Shown here piece after piece: positions 17,100-26,300 of a DNA stretch of 64,000 nucleotides. Each line of letters begins with the position of its first letter. Positions within the stretch are counted from its first letter, which is position 1. Source of the stretch: Chryseobacterium arachidis (GTDB taxonomy: Bacteria > Bacteroidota > Bacteroidia > Flavobacteriales > Weeksellaceae); the NCBI RefSeq assembly GCF_900129245.1, contig NZ_FQUT01000004.1, positions 1 through 64,000 on the forward strand, read 5' to 3'. The notes beneath the pieces were generated by a model. The model was not told the origin of the DNA, ran no database searches, and saw nothing but the letters and a program-made list of their open reading frames with translations. Made by a program: the position numbers and the translations under genes.

Positions 17100-17477
17100 T
17101 TAAATTCTAAAAGTACAATGATAAATAAAGATCGGAACCGACTGACTGTCCGGCGGCGCATTGATCTGAATCTGAATAAATTTTGCAGCTGAAAAAGATT
17201 GATCTGTAAAGAAAAATTCGTGTTTTGGAAGCTCGGAAATTTGTTGTAAGAAATCAATTTTAAGAAAATCTGATTTTTGAGAATCATCAACTTTTATCAG
17301 TTTAATTTCTGTTTTGCAACAGTCTTTTTTGGTTTTCACACCGCATTTGCTGCAAATATCATCCATCTTCTGACTGACAGAAGCGAATTCATCCATACAA
17401 TAATGAACGCTGAATACTGCTCCGGAAGAAAAGCCGAAGTAGAAAACAGAGAACAGTATGGCAAGAATCTTTTTCAT
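17100..17477 (-). CDS. HYC_CC_PP family protein
   Basis: 125 residues. After a signal peptide the protein shows the three short motifs that name this family in order: VHYCMD (about 24-29), KKDCCK (about 50-55) and NAPPDS (about 110-115), plus a further CSKC. The Cys/His content suggests metal binding in the periplasm. Such proteins are commonly encoded beside TonB-dependent receptors and copper genes in Bacteroidota, as here. A terminator separates it from the receptor gene upstream, so it has its own promoter or depends on readthrough. Confidence 0.8.
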   Translation of the reverse strand: MKKILAILFSVFYFGFSSGAVFSVHYCMDEFASVSQKMDDICSKCGVKTKKDCCKTEIKLIKVDDSQKSDFLKIDFLQQISELPKHEFFFTDQSFSAAKFIQIQINAPPDSQSVPIFIYHCTFRI

Positions 17478-17555
17478 TGAGGCAAAGTTAAAAATATCTT
17501 TGATATGGATGTTATAGAATTTTGTGTTGTTGTTATAAAATTTGGGAAAAGAAAA

Positions 17556-17578
17556 GCCTTCTGAAATTTTCAGAAGGC
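17556..17578. terminator. Terminator after the TonB-dependent receptor gene
   Basis: GCCTTCTGAAA and TTTCAGAAGGC (17556-17566 and 17568-17578) form a near-perfect palindrome. On the minus strand it is followed by TTTTCTTTT. Confidence 0.8.
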
Positions 17579-17654
17579 CTTGTAATCTTTTATCTCGCAG
17601 ATAATTGAGAGTATTTTCAACTATAATCTTTCATCTGCTACCTGCAACCTACTT

Positions 17655-19901
17655 TTATTTAATTTTAAATTCAAGCTTTACATTAAAGAAACGCCCTGTT
17701 AAACGTACAGGAACCGGATACATCAAATTGGTATTCGCATCTGTAATCCACTGATTAGCAACCGTATTTCTGATATTAAAAGCATTGAAAACCTGAACAC
17801 CTAATGTTAATTCATCAAAATTTTCCCAGAAACCGTACGCTTTGCTTTTTTCTTTAGGATCTATAAAGGCATAAGAAAGCCCTAAGTCCACTCTTTTATA
17901 AGAAGGTAAAGTTTTTTGATAGGAATAGCCTGCTAAATAATCAATATTTCTGTTTTCGTCCAATACAATAGGTGATCCTGTTGGTAATCCCATAGCATAT
18001 ACCAGAGTAAGGTTTACACGCATTTTAGGGAATCTCGGCATATAATCCTGATAGAACATCGCAAATCTTAACCTTTGATCTGTCGGTCTTGGAATATCTC
18101 CTCTTCCATCGATGTTTTCATAAGCTCTTGCATAACTCGCAGACAACCAGGAATCAATACCCGGCACGAATTCTCCGAATAATCGTGTATCAATTCCGTA
18201 AGCATACCCTGAAGCATTATTTTTACCGGAATAGCGAATCCTTACGTTATCCATAAAATAAGGAATCAGATCATCCATTTTTTTGTAATACAATTCCGTA
18301 GTTAATTTGAAAGGTCTGTCATACATCTGGAATTCATAATCATTCGCTAAAATAGCCTGAATTGATCGCTGAGACTTGATATTCGAATTAAAATTACCAT
18401 CTAAATCTTTGATTTCTTTATAGAAAGGCGCCTGATAATAAATACCTCCCGAAAGCCTGAACAACATATCAGTATCCCAATCCGGTTTTATCGCAAACTG
18501 GGCTCTTGGAGAAAAAATAGTTTCATTGTTAAAGCTCCAGTGTGCCACTCTTGCTCCGGCATTGACAAATACTTTATTGCTTCCCCACAAAAACTTTTGG
18601 GAATATTGTGCATACGCCGAAAATCTTGTCGGCTGAATATGGTTTTTACCTGCAATATTATAATACAAGTCCAGATCAGGTGGATTTCTGGGATCCAAAA
18701 GTGTAGGAATAGGTGTGCTGTAGCCTGCAGAATCTACCAATTTCCATTCATTTGTAAGGTCTTTCAGATTTTCTTTTTCGTATTTAAAACCTACTTCGAT
18801 ATCCGTATTTACATTAGGTGAAAAACGTGTTCTGAACTGAGTTCCATAGGTTCTGACAAACAGATCGTTACGGGCGTGTTCGATTTGCCCACCAGTATCG
18901 TATGAAGTAACAGGTTCTCCGGTAATCGGATCAAAAGTCTGTAAAATATACGCAGAAGCAATGGAATAATATTCTCTTTCACGGTTCTGATAAGCAAAAG
19001 CATCCAAAGTGAATCTCCACTTGTCCGACGGCTTATAGTTGATGGAATAGGTTCCCATCATATTCTTATACTTATCATCTTCACGGCCGCCATAATATAC
19101 ATTGAGTTTAAGCGGCTGATTAAGAGTTCCGAAATCAATTTCTCTCGTTCTTGGAATCATCTCATAATCATTCTTTGAGTAATATCCGATGAATGACATC
19201 GAGAATTTGGAACTAAAATGATAATTAAGATACGTCTGGAAATCCATGTATTTCGGATTAAAATCTGTATCTTCCTTTAGAGTATTAAGAACAAGGTTGG
19301 TATTTCTGTATCTTCCGGAAAATAAAGCGGTGAATTTTTTGTTTCCATCGCTGTCTTTTCCTGCTCCAAAACCAGTGGTTAATCTTCCTCCGATTAAACT
19401 TGCTTCTCCTGAAACTTCAAATTTCTGAGGTTCGCGGTAATAGATATTTAAAGCAGATGACATTTTGTCGCCGTATCTTGGCTCAAATCCTCCTGCAGAG
19501 AAATTCACGGTTGAAACCATATCCGGATTAATGATACTTAGGCCTTCCTGTTGAGAATTCCTGATCAGGAAAGGCCTGTAGATTTCAATATCGTTGATGT
19601 AGATAAGGTTTTCGTCATAGTTTCCACCACGAACCATATATTGTGAAGAAAGCTCTGTATTTGAGTTTACGGAAGGCAGGGTTTTAAGAATTCCTTCAAT
19701 ACCTCCGGAAATGCTCGCTACATTCTGAGCATCTTTTGCAGAAATTTTTACAGCGGTAATATCATTGGTTTTCCCTGTTACTTTTTTCTGGAAAACGACT
19801 TCTTCAATCGTAGAGGTTTTCACCGTATCCTTCTTCTTTTTTACCTGAGAGAATACTAATGCAGGAACCATAAGGCTCAATGGTAAAACTAGTTTTTTCA
19901 A
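17655..19901 (-). CDS. TonB-dependent outer membrane receptor
   Basis: 748 residues. A signal peptide ends LVFSQ, followed by a short TonB-box-like segment (TSTIEEVVFQ), a plug domain (about 45-160, ISGGIEGILKTLPSV, YMVRGGNYDENLIYINDIEIY, GGFEPRYGDKMSS, each shown as a short piece) and a 22-strand barrel ending in an aromatic-rich strand with GRFFNVKLEFKIK. There is no carboxypeptidase-like N-terminal domain, so it is not a SusC. The substrate is unknown; metal or siderophore uptake is suggested by its neighbours (HYC_CC_PP, DUF3347, copper oxidase). Three 10-bp AT-rich direct repeats at 19941-19970 precede it. Confidence 0.85.
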   Translation of the reverse strand: MKKLVLPLSLMVPALVFSQVKKKKDTVKTSTIEEVVFQKKVTGKTNDITAVKISAKDAQNVASISGGIEGILKTLPSVNSNTELSSQYMVRGGNYDENLIYINDIEIYRPFLIRNSQQEGLSIINPDMVSTVNFSAGGFEPRYGDKMSSALNIYYREPQKFEVSGEASLIGGRLTTGFGAGKDSDGNKKFTALFSGRYRNTNLVLNTLKEDTDFNPKYMDFQTYLNYHFSSKFSMSFIGYYSKNDYEMIPRTREIDFGTLNQPLKLNVYYGGREDDKYKNMMGTYSINYKPSDKWRFTLDAFAYQNREREYYSIASAYILQTFDPITGEPVTSYDTGGQIEHARNDLFVRTYGTQFRTRFSPNVNTDIEVGFKYEKENLKDLTNEWKLVDSAGYSTPIPTLLDPRNPPDLDLYYNIAGKNHIQPTRFSAYAQYSQKFLWGSNKVFVNAGARVAHWSFNNETIFSPRAQFAIKPDWDTDMLFRLSGGIYYQAPFYKEIKDLDGNFNSNIKSQRSIQAILANDYEFQMYDRPFKLTTELYYKKMDDLIPYFMDNVRIRYSGKNNASGYAYGIDTRLFGEFVPGIDSWLSASYARAYENIDGRGDIPRPTDQRLRFAMFYQDYMPRFPKMRVNLTLVYAMGLPTGSPIVLDENRNIDYLAGYSYQKTLPSYKRVDLGLSYAFIDPKEKSKAYGFWENFDELTLGVQVFNAFNIRNTVANQWITDANTNLMYPVPVRLTGRFFNVKLEFKIK

Positions 19902-20033
19902 AAGAAATGTTTTAAAATTTCAAACGTGAATATATACATTTTATTTTAACTTATTTAAACTTTATTTAACATTTGTTGCTATTCGTATTTTTTGAAGATT
20001 TTATGAATCCTGCTCCTGAAATACCGACTATCA

Positions 20034-20101
20034 CCCTAGCCCCGGTTGCAATGAAAATCCTTTTTTGCAAAAAAGATTGTAATGGAAAGCGGGAAAAAGC
20101 T
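20034..20101 (-). repeat. 68-bp intergenic element, copy B (inverted relative to copy A)
   Basis: Read on the minus strand it starts AGCTTTTTCCCGCTTTCCA and ends TTGCAACCGGGGCTAGGG, with an internal AATCTTTTTTG/CAAAAAAGGATT hairpin. Ends and hairpin match copy A at 16182-16258. It sits in the spacer between the receptor and kdsA. Confidence 0.75.
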
Positions 20102-20175
20102 ACATAGAAAATTAAAACTGCTTTTCGATGTAATCAAATTGCTCCGAATGAAAATAAAAATTAAAAAAGATCAAA

Positions 20176-20985
20176 TTATAAGATTGCTTCTCTCACTCTG
20201 GTTAATTTCTGTAAAAGATCTTCCAACAGATCCAGTCTCAACATATTAGCACCATCGGATAAAGCTGTTTCCGGAGTCGGATGGGTTTCGATGAAAATTC
20301 CGTCTGCACCGACAGCAATTCCTGCTTTGGCAACCGTTTCGATCAGATCCGGTCTTCCGCCGGTAACTCCCGAGCTTTGGTTGGGCTGCTGTAGAGAATG
20401 CGTAACATCCAGAATAACAGGCGCGTAGTTTCTCATGGTAGGAATTCCTCTGTAGTCAACAATTAAATCTGTATATCCGAAAGAATTTCCTCTTTCTATA
20501 ATCGCAACTTTTTGATTTTCAGAATCTGTAATCTTTTGCACTGCAAACTTCATCGATTCCGGAGAAAGGAACTGTCCTTTTTTCAATGTTACACATTTGC
20601 CTGTTTTTGCGGCAGCCACCAAAAGATCTGTCTGACGTACCAAAAATGCAGGAATCTGCAAAACATCTACATATTGAGCCGCCAACGCAGCATGTTCGTT
20701 CTCATGAATATCGGTTGTTGTAGGGATATTGAAAGTTTCTCCTACTTTTTTAAGGATTTCCAAAGATTTTTCTTCACCGATCGTCGTAAACGAATCTACC
20801 CTGCTTCTGTTGGCTTTTTTGAAGCTGCCTTTGAAAATGTAAGGAATATTATATTTATTGGTTAATTCCATAACTTTTTCAGCAATTTTCAACGCCATAT
20901 CTTCGCCTTCAATAATACAAGGGCCAGCAATAAGGAAAAAGTTTTTGGAATCTTTGTGATGAATATTATCTAAATACTGAATCAT
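20176..20985 (-). CDS. kdsA: 3-deoxy-8-phosphooctulonate synthase (Kdo-8-phosphate synthase)
   Basis: 269 residues. It condenses arabinose-5-phosphate with phosphoenolpyruvate to Kdo-8-phosphate for lipid A core synthesis in the cytosol. Conserved segments include AGPCIIEG (20-27), FKGSFKKANRSR, TDIHE, IPAFLVRQTDLL, KKGQFLSP, ERGNSFGY and THSLQQPN. Cys23 in the GPC motif points to the metal-dependent class, since metal-independent enzymes have Asn there. Length matches the family. The partner kdsB lies at 39765 in another operon. No terminator is obvious downstream. Confidence 0.95.
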   Translation of the reverse strand: MIQYLDNIHHKDSKNFFLIAGPCIIEGEDMALKIAEKVMELTNKYNIPYIFKGSFKKANRSRVDSFTTIGEEKSLEILKKVGETFNIPTTTDIHENEHAALAAQYVDVLQIPAFLVRQTDLLVAAAKTGKCVTLKKGQFLSPESMKFAVQKITDSENQKVAIIERGNSFGYTDLIVDYRGIPTMRNYAPVILDVTHSLQQPNQSSGVTGGRPDLIETVAKAGIAVGADGIFIETHPTPETALSDGANMLRLDLLEDLLQKLTRVREAIL

Positions 20986-21114
20986 TTTTATTTTAATTAA
21001 AAAGTTCAGTAAAAATAATGATAAAGTTCGGGAATCGGAAATTATTTGAGGGCTTTAACAGACTATGATTGCAATAGTTTTGGTCTTTTGGAGTTTTTAC
21101 GATGATTCTTTTTT

Positions 21115-21203
21115 ATTCTCGCAGATTTGGCAGATTGCGCAGAAGTTTGCGTAAAAATTAATTACAAATGATTTCAAAAAAATATGCGCAATCTGCGAGA
21201 GAA
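21115..21203. repeat. Intergenic palindrome between DUF1697 gene and kdsA
   Basis: ATTCTCGCAGATTTGGCAGATTGCGCA and TGCGCAATCTGCGAGAGAAT (abridged: TTCTCGCAGAT / ATCTGCGAGAGAA) form a long imperfect inverted repeat with an AT-rich centre. It directly follows the stop of the minus-strand DUF1697 gene and could fold in the mRNA. Confidence 0.55.
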
Positions 21204-21210
21204 TTTTAAA

Positions 21211-21735
21211 TTAAAACTTCTTTAAAATCTTCTCAAAAGTATTAATATTTCTACTCGTAAACTGATCTTTTAGACTTTTCTTGCCTAAAATCTTACCGAA
21301 TGTAGAATCTAAAGTATTGCCTTTCGGGACTTGCCAATAAAAAATGCCATTAATAATTTTAGCATCTTCATTTTCTGCTTTTGAAGCATTTTCAAATTCC
21401 TGCATCAAAACTTTTTCAATACCATCATTTCCAACGAAAGTATATGAATGAAGTTCATCATTTTTTTTAAAAGGATTTCCGTTCCAGAAATTTTCTATTT
21501 CTTCCTGAGATTTGATGAACAAAAATGCTTCGTAAGAAAAATACTTGGACATTGCTTTTTCAAGGATTTGCTTTAAATCATCGGCTTTTTTATCGGATGA
21601 AAAAACAATATTTCCTGAAGCCAAAATTGAAACCACCTCGCTCATTCCCGCATCTTTGAAAACCTGACAGACTTCCGCCATTTTCATGTTGGTTCCTTTT
21701 ACGTTGACGCCGCGGAGAAATGCACAGTATTTCAT
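21211..21735 (-). CDS. DUF1697 family protein
   Basis: 174 residues. The start MKYCAFLRGVNVKGTN and the LASGNIVFSS segment (about 39-48) are the hallmarks of DUF1697, a small cytosolic family of unknown biochemical role. The C-terminal NTFEKILKKF is also usual. It stands alone. Spacers on both sides carry decayed repeats, including a (CTTCCATCTTCC)-type sequence at 21783-21812. Confidence 0.85.
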   Translation of the reverse strand: MKYCAFLRGVNVKGTNMKMAEVCQVFKDAGMSEVVSILASGNIVFSSDKKADDLKQILEKAMSKYFSYEAFLFIKSQEEIENFWNGNPFKKNDELHSYTFVGNDGIEKVLMQEFENASKAENEDAKIINGIFYWQVPKGNTLDSTFGKILGKKSLKDQFTSRNINTFEKILKKF

Positions 21736-21782
21736 TTTTTTAGTGTGTTAGAGTTTTAGGGTTTTAGTGTGTATTGAGTCTA

Positions 21783-21815
21783 AACTTCAAGCATCCTGCT
21801 TCCATCTTCCTGTCA
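21783..21815. repeat. Copy of the AAACTTC/CTTCCATCTTCC intergenic repeat
   Basis: AAACTTCAAGCATCCTGCTTCCATCTTCCTG resembles sequences at 45666-45706 and, in inverted form, 45195-45227 (shown here as AAACTTC and CTTCCATCTTCC cores). Confidence 0.4.
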
Positions 21816-21816
21816 A

Positions 21817-23304
21817 TTAATCAATTTTTTCGTACAAGTTATAATCCGTTCCCGAAGGTTTTAAAATGTAGATTTTCTCTAAAATTTTATTATCACTTTT
21901 CAAGTGGTCTTTCACTCGGAATTCTTTGATTAATTTGTAATGAGCTTTCAGATATTCTGCATCTTTGGAGATAAACAAATCGTCGTAAGAAAGAAGGTAT
22001 TTCGGTTTTCTGTTCTTTATGGTATTAATCCAGAAATTCGGCTTATCTTTTTTGATTTCTTCCTGAACTTTTTTATCAACCAAACCTACTTCATCAATCG
22101 TTTTTAAACCAGAAAAATAAGGAACGTAGCCGGCCGGTTCAAGGAAAATCCATTGATTTTTATCCTTTTCATATTGATTTAAAAATGTTCCGATTGTTCT
22201 TCTATAATTCCATTCTCCGTTTCCTGTTGCGATGGAATGAATCGTTTGGAAAGCCAGCATTGGAATAATATAAACTACAATTAATAAAGCCAACCAAAGG
22301 TTTCTTTTTACTTTCTGTTCCAAAACAAAAATCAGAACAGGAACAAAAAGTAAGATCTGCGGAACCCAGTAATACCAATCGAAAAGGCTCTTCTGTGACA
22401 AAAAAATCAATTGCTTTACCCATCCGAAAATGAAGATCATCCAAAGGAAATAATTTCTTTTTTCTCTTTGTCTTACTAAATAAATGAAGCATAATAATTC
22501 GAAAATCAGCAATAGAATCGTCAATGGATTGAAATCTCCGGGAAGCTTCAGCATTCCCCAGAAGTTCCCGAAATTCAGTCTGAAATAGTCTAAATTCTGC
22601 TCAAAAGTAAAATGCCTGTCATAGGCTAATTTCTTTGCGACAATTGTATTGTTAACAATTTCCCCAAAGTAAAACCAATTGAAAGTTAAAGCTGTTGAAA
22701 CTCCCAAAATTCCTCCAAGAATATAAGTCCATCTGATTTTTTTAATCCAAAAAATGTCTACTAAAAATACGATTCCTAAGAAAATAACGGTATCAATTCT
22801 CGTAAATAAGATTAAAATCGGAAGAACGATAAAAGCCCATTTTTTACCTTTATGAAAACCATAATACAGCAACGCCATTTCTAAACAGAAAAGAATTCCA
22901 TATTCCATTCCGAGGATGGAAATTTTTATTGCGGGAGGTAAAATTCCGATTAAAAAGATGAAAATAGCTTTATGCCAGACATTTTTCAACACCAAATGTG
23001 AAAGCAATAAGCTTCCCATTGTAAAAAGGATGGAATTAAAAATAAGAAGCGGCTCGATAAAATTTTCTTTTCCGAAAACTGCATTAAACAGATAAGATAC
23101 AAGAACGTACAAATGGGTGGTAGATGCAGAAATCTTCGTATTTCCGTTGAACCCGATTACTCCATAATCCAAAAGATTCTGGGCGACCCTCCAGGTGATA
23201 AATGCATCTTCCTGAATGTAATGTGTCAATAAAAATAAAAGTTTAAAAACGACTGTAAAGATTACAGCATAAATCGGGATTTTTTTATTTTTCGTTTCTG
23301 CCAT
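21817..23304 (-). CDS. GT-C fold membrane glycosyltransferase
   Basis: 495 residues with about ten hydrophobic helices over residues 8-385 and a soluble C-terminal tail of about 110. The first periplasmic loop contains QEDAFITWRVAQNL, an acidic pair at the position used by GT-C enzymes that take polyprenyl-phosphate sugars. Sugar and acceptor are unknown. It follows the giant GT117 gene on the same strand, with a terminator and its own -7 box (TATATTTG, minus strand, 23333-23340) between them. It may act in protein or surface-glycan glycosylation; this is inference from fold and neighbour. Confidence 0.65.
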   Translation of the reverse strand: MAETKNKKIPIYAVIFTVVFKLLFLLTHYIQEDAFITWRVAQNLLDYGVIGFNGNTKISASTTHLYVLVSYLFNAVFGKENFIEPLLIFNSILFTMGSLLLSHLVLKNVWHKAIFIFLIGILPPAIKISILGMEYGILFCLEMALLYYGFHKGKKWAFIVLPILILFTRIDTVIFLGIVFLVDIFWIKKIRWTYILGGILGVSTALTFNWFYFGEIVNNTIVAKKLAYDRHFTFEQNLDYFRLNFGNFWGMLKLPGDFNPLTILLLIFELLCFIYLVRQREKRNYFLWMIFIFGWVKQLIFLSQKSLFDWYYWVPQILLFVPVLIFVLEQKVKRNLWLALLIVVYIIPMLAFQTIHSIATGNGEWNYRRTIGTFLNQYEKDKNQWIFLEPAGYVPYFSGLKTIDEVGLVDKKVQEEIKKDKPNFWINTIKNRKPKYLLSYDDLFISKDAEYLKAHYKLIKEFRVKDHLKSDNKILEKIYILKPSGTDYNLYEKID

Positions 23305-23332
23305 TGTGCTTCAATAATAAGGCAAATATAAT

Positions 23333-23340
23333 CTTAAAAT
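23333..23340 (-). promoter_or_regulatory. -7 promoter box of the GT-C glycosyltransferase gene
   Basis: TATATTTG on the minus strand, 29 nt upstream of the ATG, matches TAnnTTTG. A -33 TTG at good spacing is not evident. Confidence 0.5.
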
Positions 23341-23362
23341 TTTTGAATCCCAATACATAAAA

Positions 23363-23386
23363 AAAACGGAACCGAAGTCCCGTTTT
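23363..23386 (-). terminator. Terminator of the GT117 gene
   Basis: AAAACGGAAC and GTCCCGTTTT pair with one mismatch around a CGAA loop, 11 nt past the stop. On the minus strand the stem continues into TTTTTTTT. Confidence 0.85.
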
Positions 23387-23397
23387 AAATTTTGTTA

Positions 23398-26300
23398 TTA
23401 TTGCGTTGCTTTAATAATCGAATTGGTGATCTGATTTTCTTTTTCTTTCGAATAAGTAGAATCAAAAGGTTCCATCACATCGAATAAATACTGGTAGAAT
23501 GGTGTTATTTTCTGCACTTCTTCCGATTCATTCATTGCTTTTTCTTTGCCCATTTCTTTAAGGTTTTCAACGAAAGTATTGAATTTCTTGTCGATCGGCT
23601 CTATTGATTTTACCAGATAATCGTAAGCTTTATCTTTCTTTCCGATTTTTGTGTAAGCATCTGTAACTGCTGAAACTACTAAAGAATATTCCATCGGCTT
23701 GGTTCTGATCTGTCTTCTTAAGTATCCCTGATCTGTTTTGCTCAGACTCATATAATAATCATACTCATCGAAGATTCCTTTTTTAAGAACTTCTGCCAAT
23801 TTTAATCCTTTTCCTTCTTGCCCTGAAACAATGTACCCGTATACCATTGAACTTAATGAACGAGGATCATTATATTTCTCTGCAGGAATTTCTTTTGAAG
23901 CTAAATCTAATAATTCCAATGCTTTTCCTTTCTGTCCCATTGTTGCCAAGGCTGCTGCTGCTCTGCTCGCTGCTGCTCTGTAGCTCATAATGTTTGAAGT
24001 TGCCGTTTCATCGAAGTGAGTATTTAAATCTTTGAAATTACCCCATCTGTAGTTTTTAACAATATTATATAAAGAATTGGCATCCACTCTTCCCATATCA
24101 CCATTCGTAGTCTGTGGTGTGTGAATCGGGATCAGTCTGTAGCTGAATCCGTCAAACTGAAGGTATTCATCAAGATAGAAAATGTTTTCACTGTCATAAA
24201 TTCCACCTGAAGAGAAGTTAATAGGTCTTTTCCAGTCGAAGTTGGCTAAAACATCCAATAAAATCAGGTTGTTTTTATACAATGTATTTCCTTTGTACGT
24301 TACCATGATCTGATTAACAGTATTCGGAAGATCTCCCTGGCTGATAATTCCAGCCTTCACGGCATTGGCTTTATTGACAGGTAAAATGAACTTGTTTACT
24401 GGCAAAATATTGTATTTTTCATACTTTTCTTCACCAAAATACATTTTAAGAAGTTCATTTTTCGCAGGAGAAGTATACTTCAGGAAGCTGATTGCTTCTT
24501 TCATCGTCATCGAATCCTGAGTAAGATATTTTCTGAATTCTGCAAACTCCGTTGGTGGCGCTCCCTGTTCTTTCAACATAGAGAAAAGCCCTTGCCAGTC
24601 GTCTTTTTTCATCATATAGATTTGGTCATTTACCCCATCTCTGTAATCGTCGTGCGTTAAAACTCCCGGAATCGGTGCTGCGTTGTAAGTTCTTCTTTTG
24701 ATCTGATCGATATTCCAAGGTGTTGAAGCCAAGGTAAAGTTAACCACTTTTACATCATCTCTGAAGTTTTCAGTTTCCTGAATCGCCCAAACAGGATAGG
24801 TGTCATTGTCACCATAAACGAACATAATATCATTTTTAGGTAACGATTTTAGTACAGAATAACCATAATCATAAGAAGTATATCTATCGTGTCTGTTGTG
24901 TACGTTATAATTCTGGAAGCCCATCATGAAAGGAACACCCAATAAAACAACACCTGCAACAATATTCGCTGCATTCGATTTTATTTTAGACTGTAAGAAC
25001 CAGAGAATTGCTCCTGCTCCCAATCCGATCCAGATAGCAAAAACATAGAAGGATCCAACCATTGCATAATCCCTTTCTCTTGGTTCAAAAGGTTTTACTC
25101 CTGTGTAAAAAATAATCCCAACGCTTGTTAATACAAAGATTGAAAGCATTGCATAGAACCTTCCGAAATCTTTGTTCAGCTGAAAAAAGAATCCGATCAA
25201 TCCTAAAATTAAAGGTAAAAAGAAGAATTTTACAGTACTTTCATTCTTAAATTTCGAAGGCATTTTATCCTGATTTCCCCATAATGCATTATCAATAAAA
25301 GAAATTCCGGAGATCCAGTTACCTCTTGTGCTTTCCATGTTTCCTTCAAGGTCATTCTGGCGACCTACAAAGTTCCACATTAAATATCTCACAAAATAAT
25401 ATCCGTTCTGAAACGTAATGAAATAATCAAGATTCTGAGCCAGAGATGGCTTCTGAACATTAATTAAATTATAAGGCTTAACCTTTAAATAATCTGCCGC
25501 TGTAATCGACTTGTTTTCGTATTTCTGTCTTAATTCATCAAAGATCTGCTTTGCTTCGGGGCTGTCTGCAACGTCTTCATTTCCATAATTAAATGTAAAA
25601 TCCGGTGCTCCGTACATTGAAATGTAATTCGCCATTACATCCTTATCCTCATTAAACATTCTAGGCATAAAACCTACATGTGCTTTATTGAAAACATAAT
25701 TAAAACGGTCTCCTGTTTTTCTGTATGTTCCTGTTTTCTCATCCTTTTCGTAGATTTCTCCCGTTTTCTGAGTTTTGAAACTTCCGTCTTCATTTTTCTC
25801 AATTCCGTTAGCATCTAAGAAAGCAGTATAATTCTGACCGTAAATGGTAGGCCAATCACCGTATTGTTCTCTGTTATAATAATCCAGCATCCCGATAGCA
25901 TTGTCCGGATCATTAAGGTTCATTGGAGGATTAGCATTCGCTCTGATAGGAATTACCATCCAGCAAGAAAATCCGATCATCATGAAAACAACTGAAAGAG
26001 CAATTGTCTGATACACATTTTTCTTCATCTTTCTTGCGTAAGAAATCAGGAAATAACAGATTGCAACCATTAAAATGAACGCTACAATTGTTCCCGAATG
26101 GAAAGGCAACCCTAATCCGTTTACAAAGAAAATTTCCAGTTTGCCAAACATCGTCATAATTAAAGGGAAAATTCCTTTAAATACGATCGCTAAAATAACC
26201 AAAGTAATGATATTTGCCCAAATGAAATTTTTCCAGGTAAATGTGTAGTTTCTTGCATAATATACAAAACAAACCGCAGGAATAGCCAGCATACACATCA

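Noticed and set aside
20034..20101. tRNA-like or small RNA gene from its internal hairpin
   Set aside because: It has a single hairpin with no cloverleaf, and an inverted copy exists at 16182, so a repeat element explains it better.
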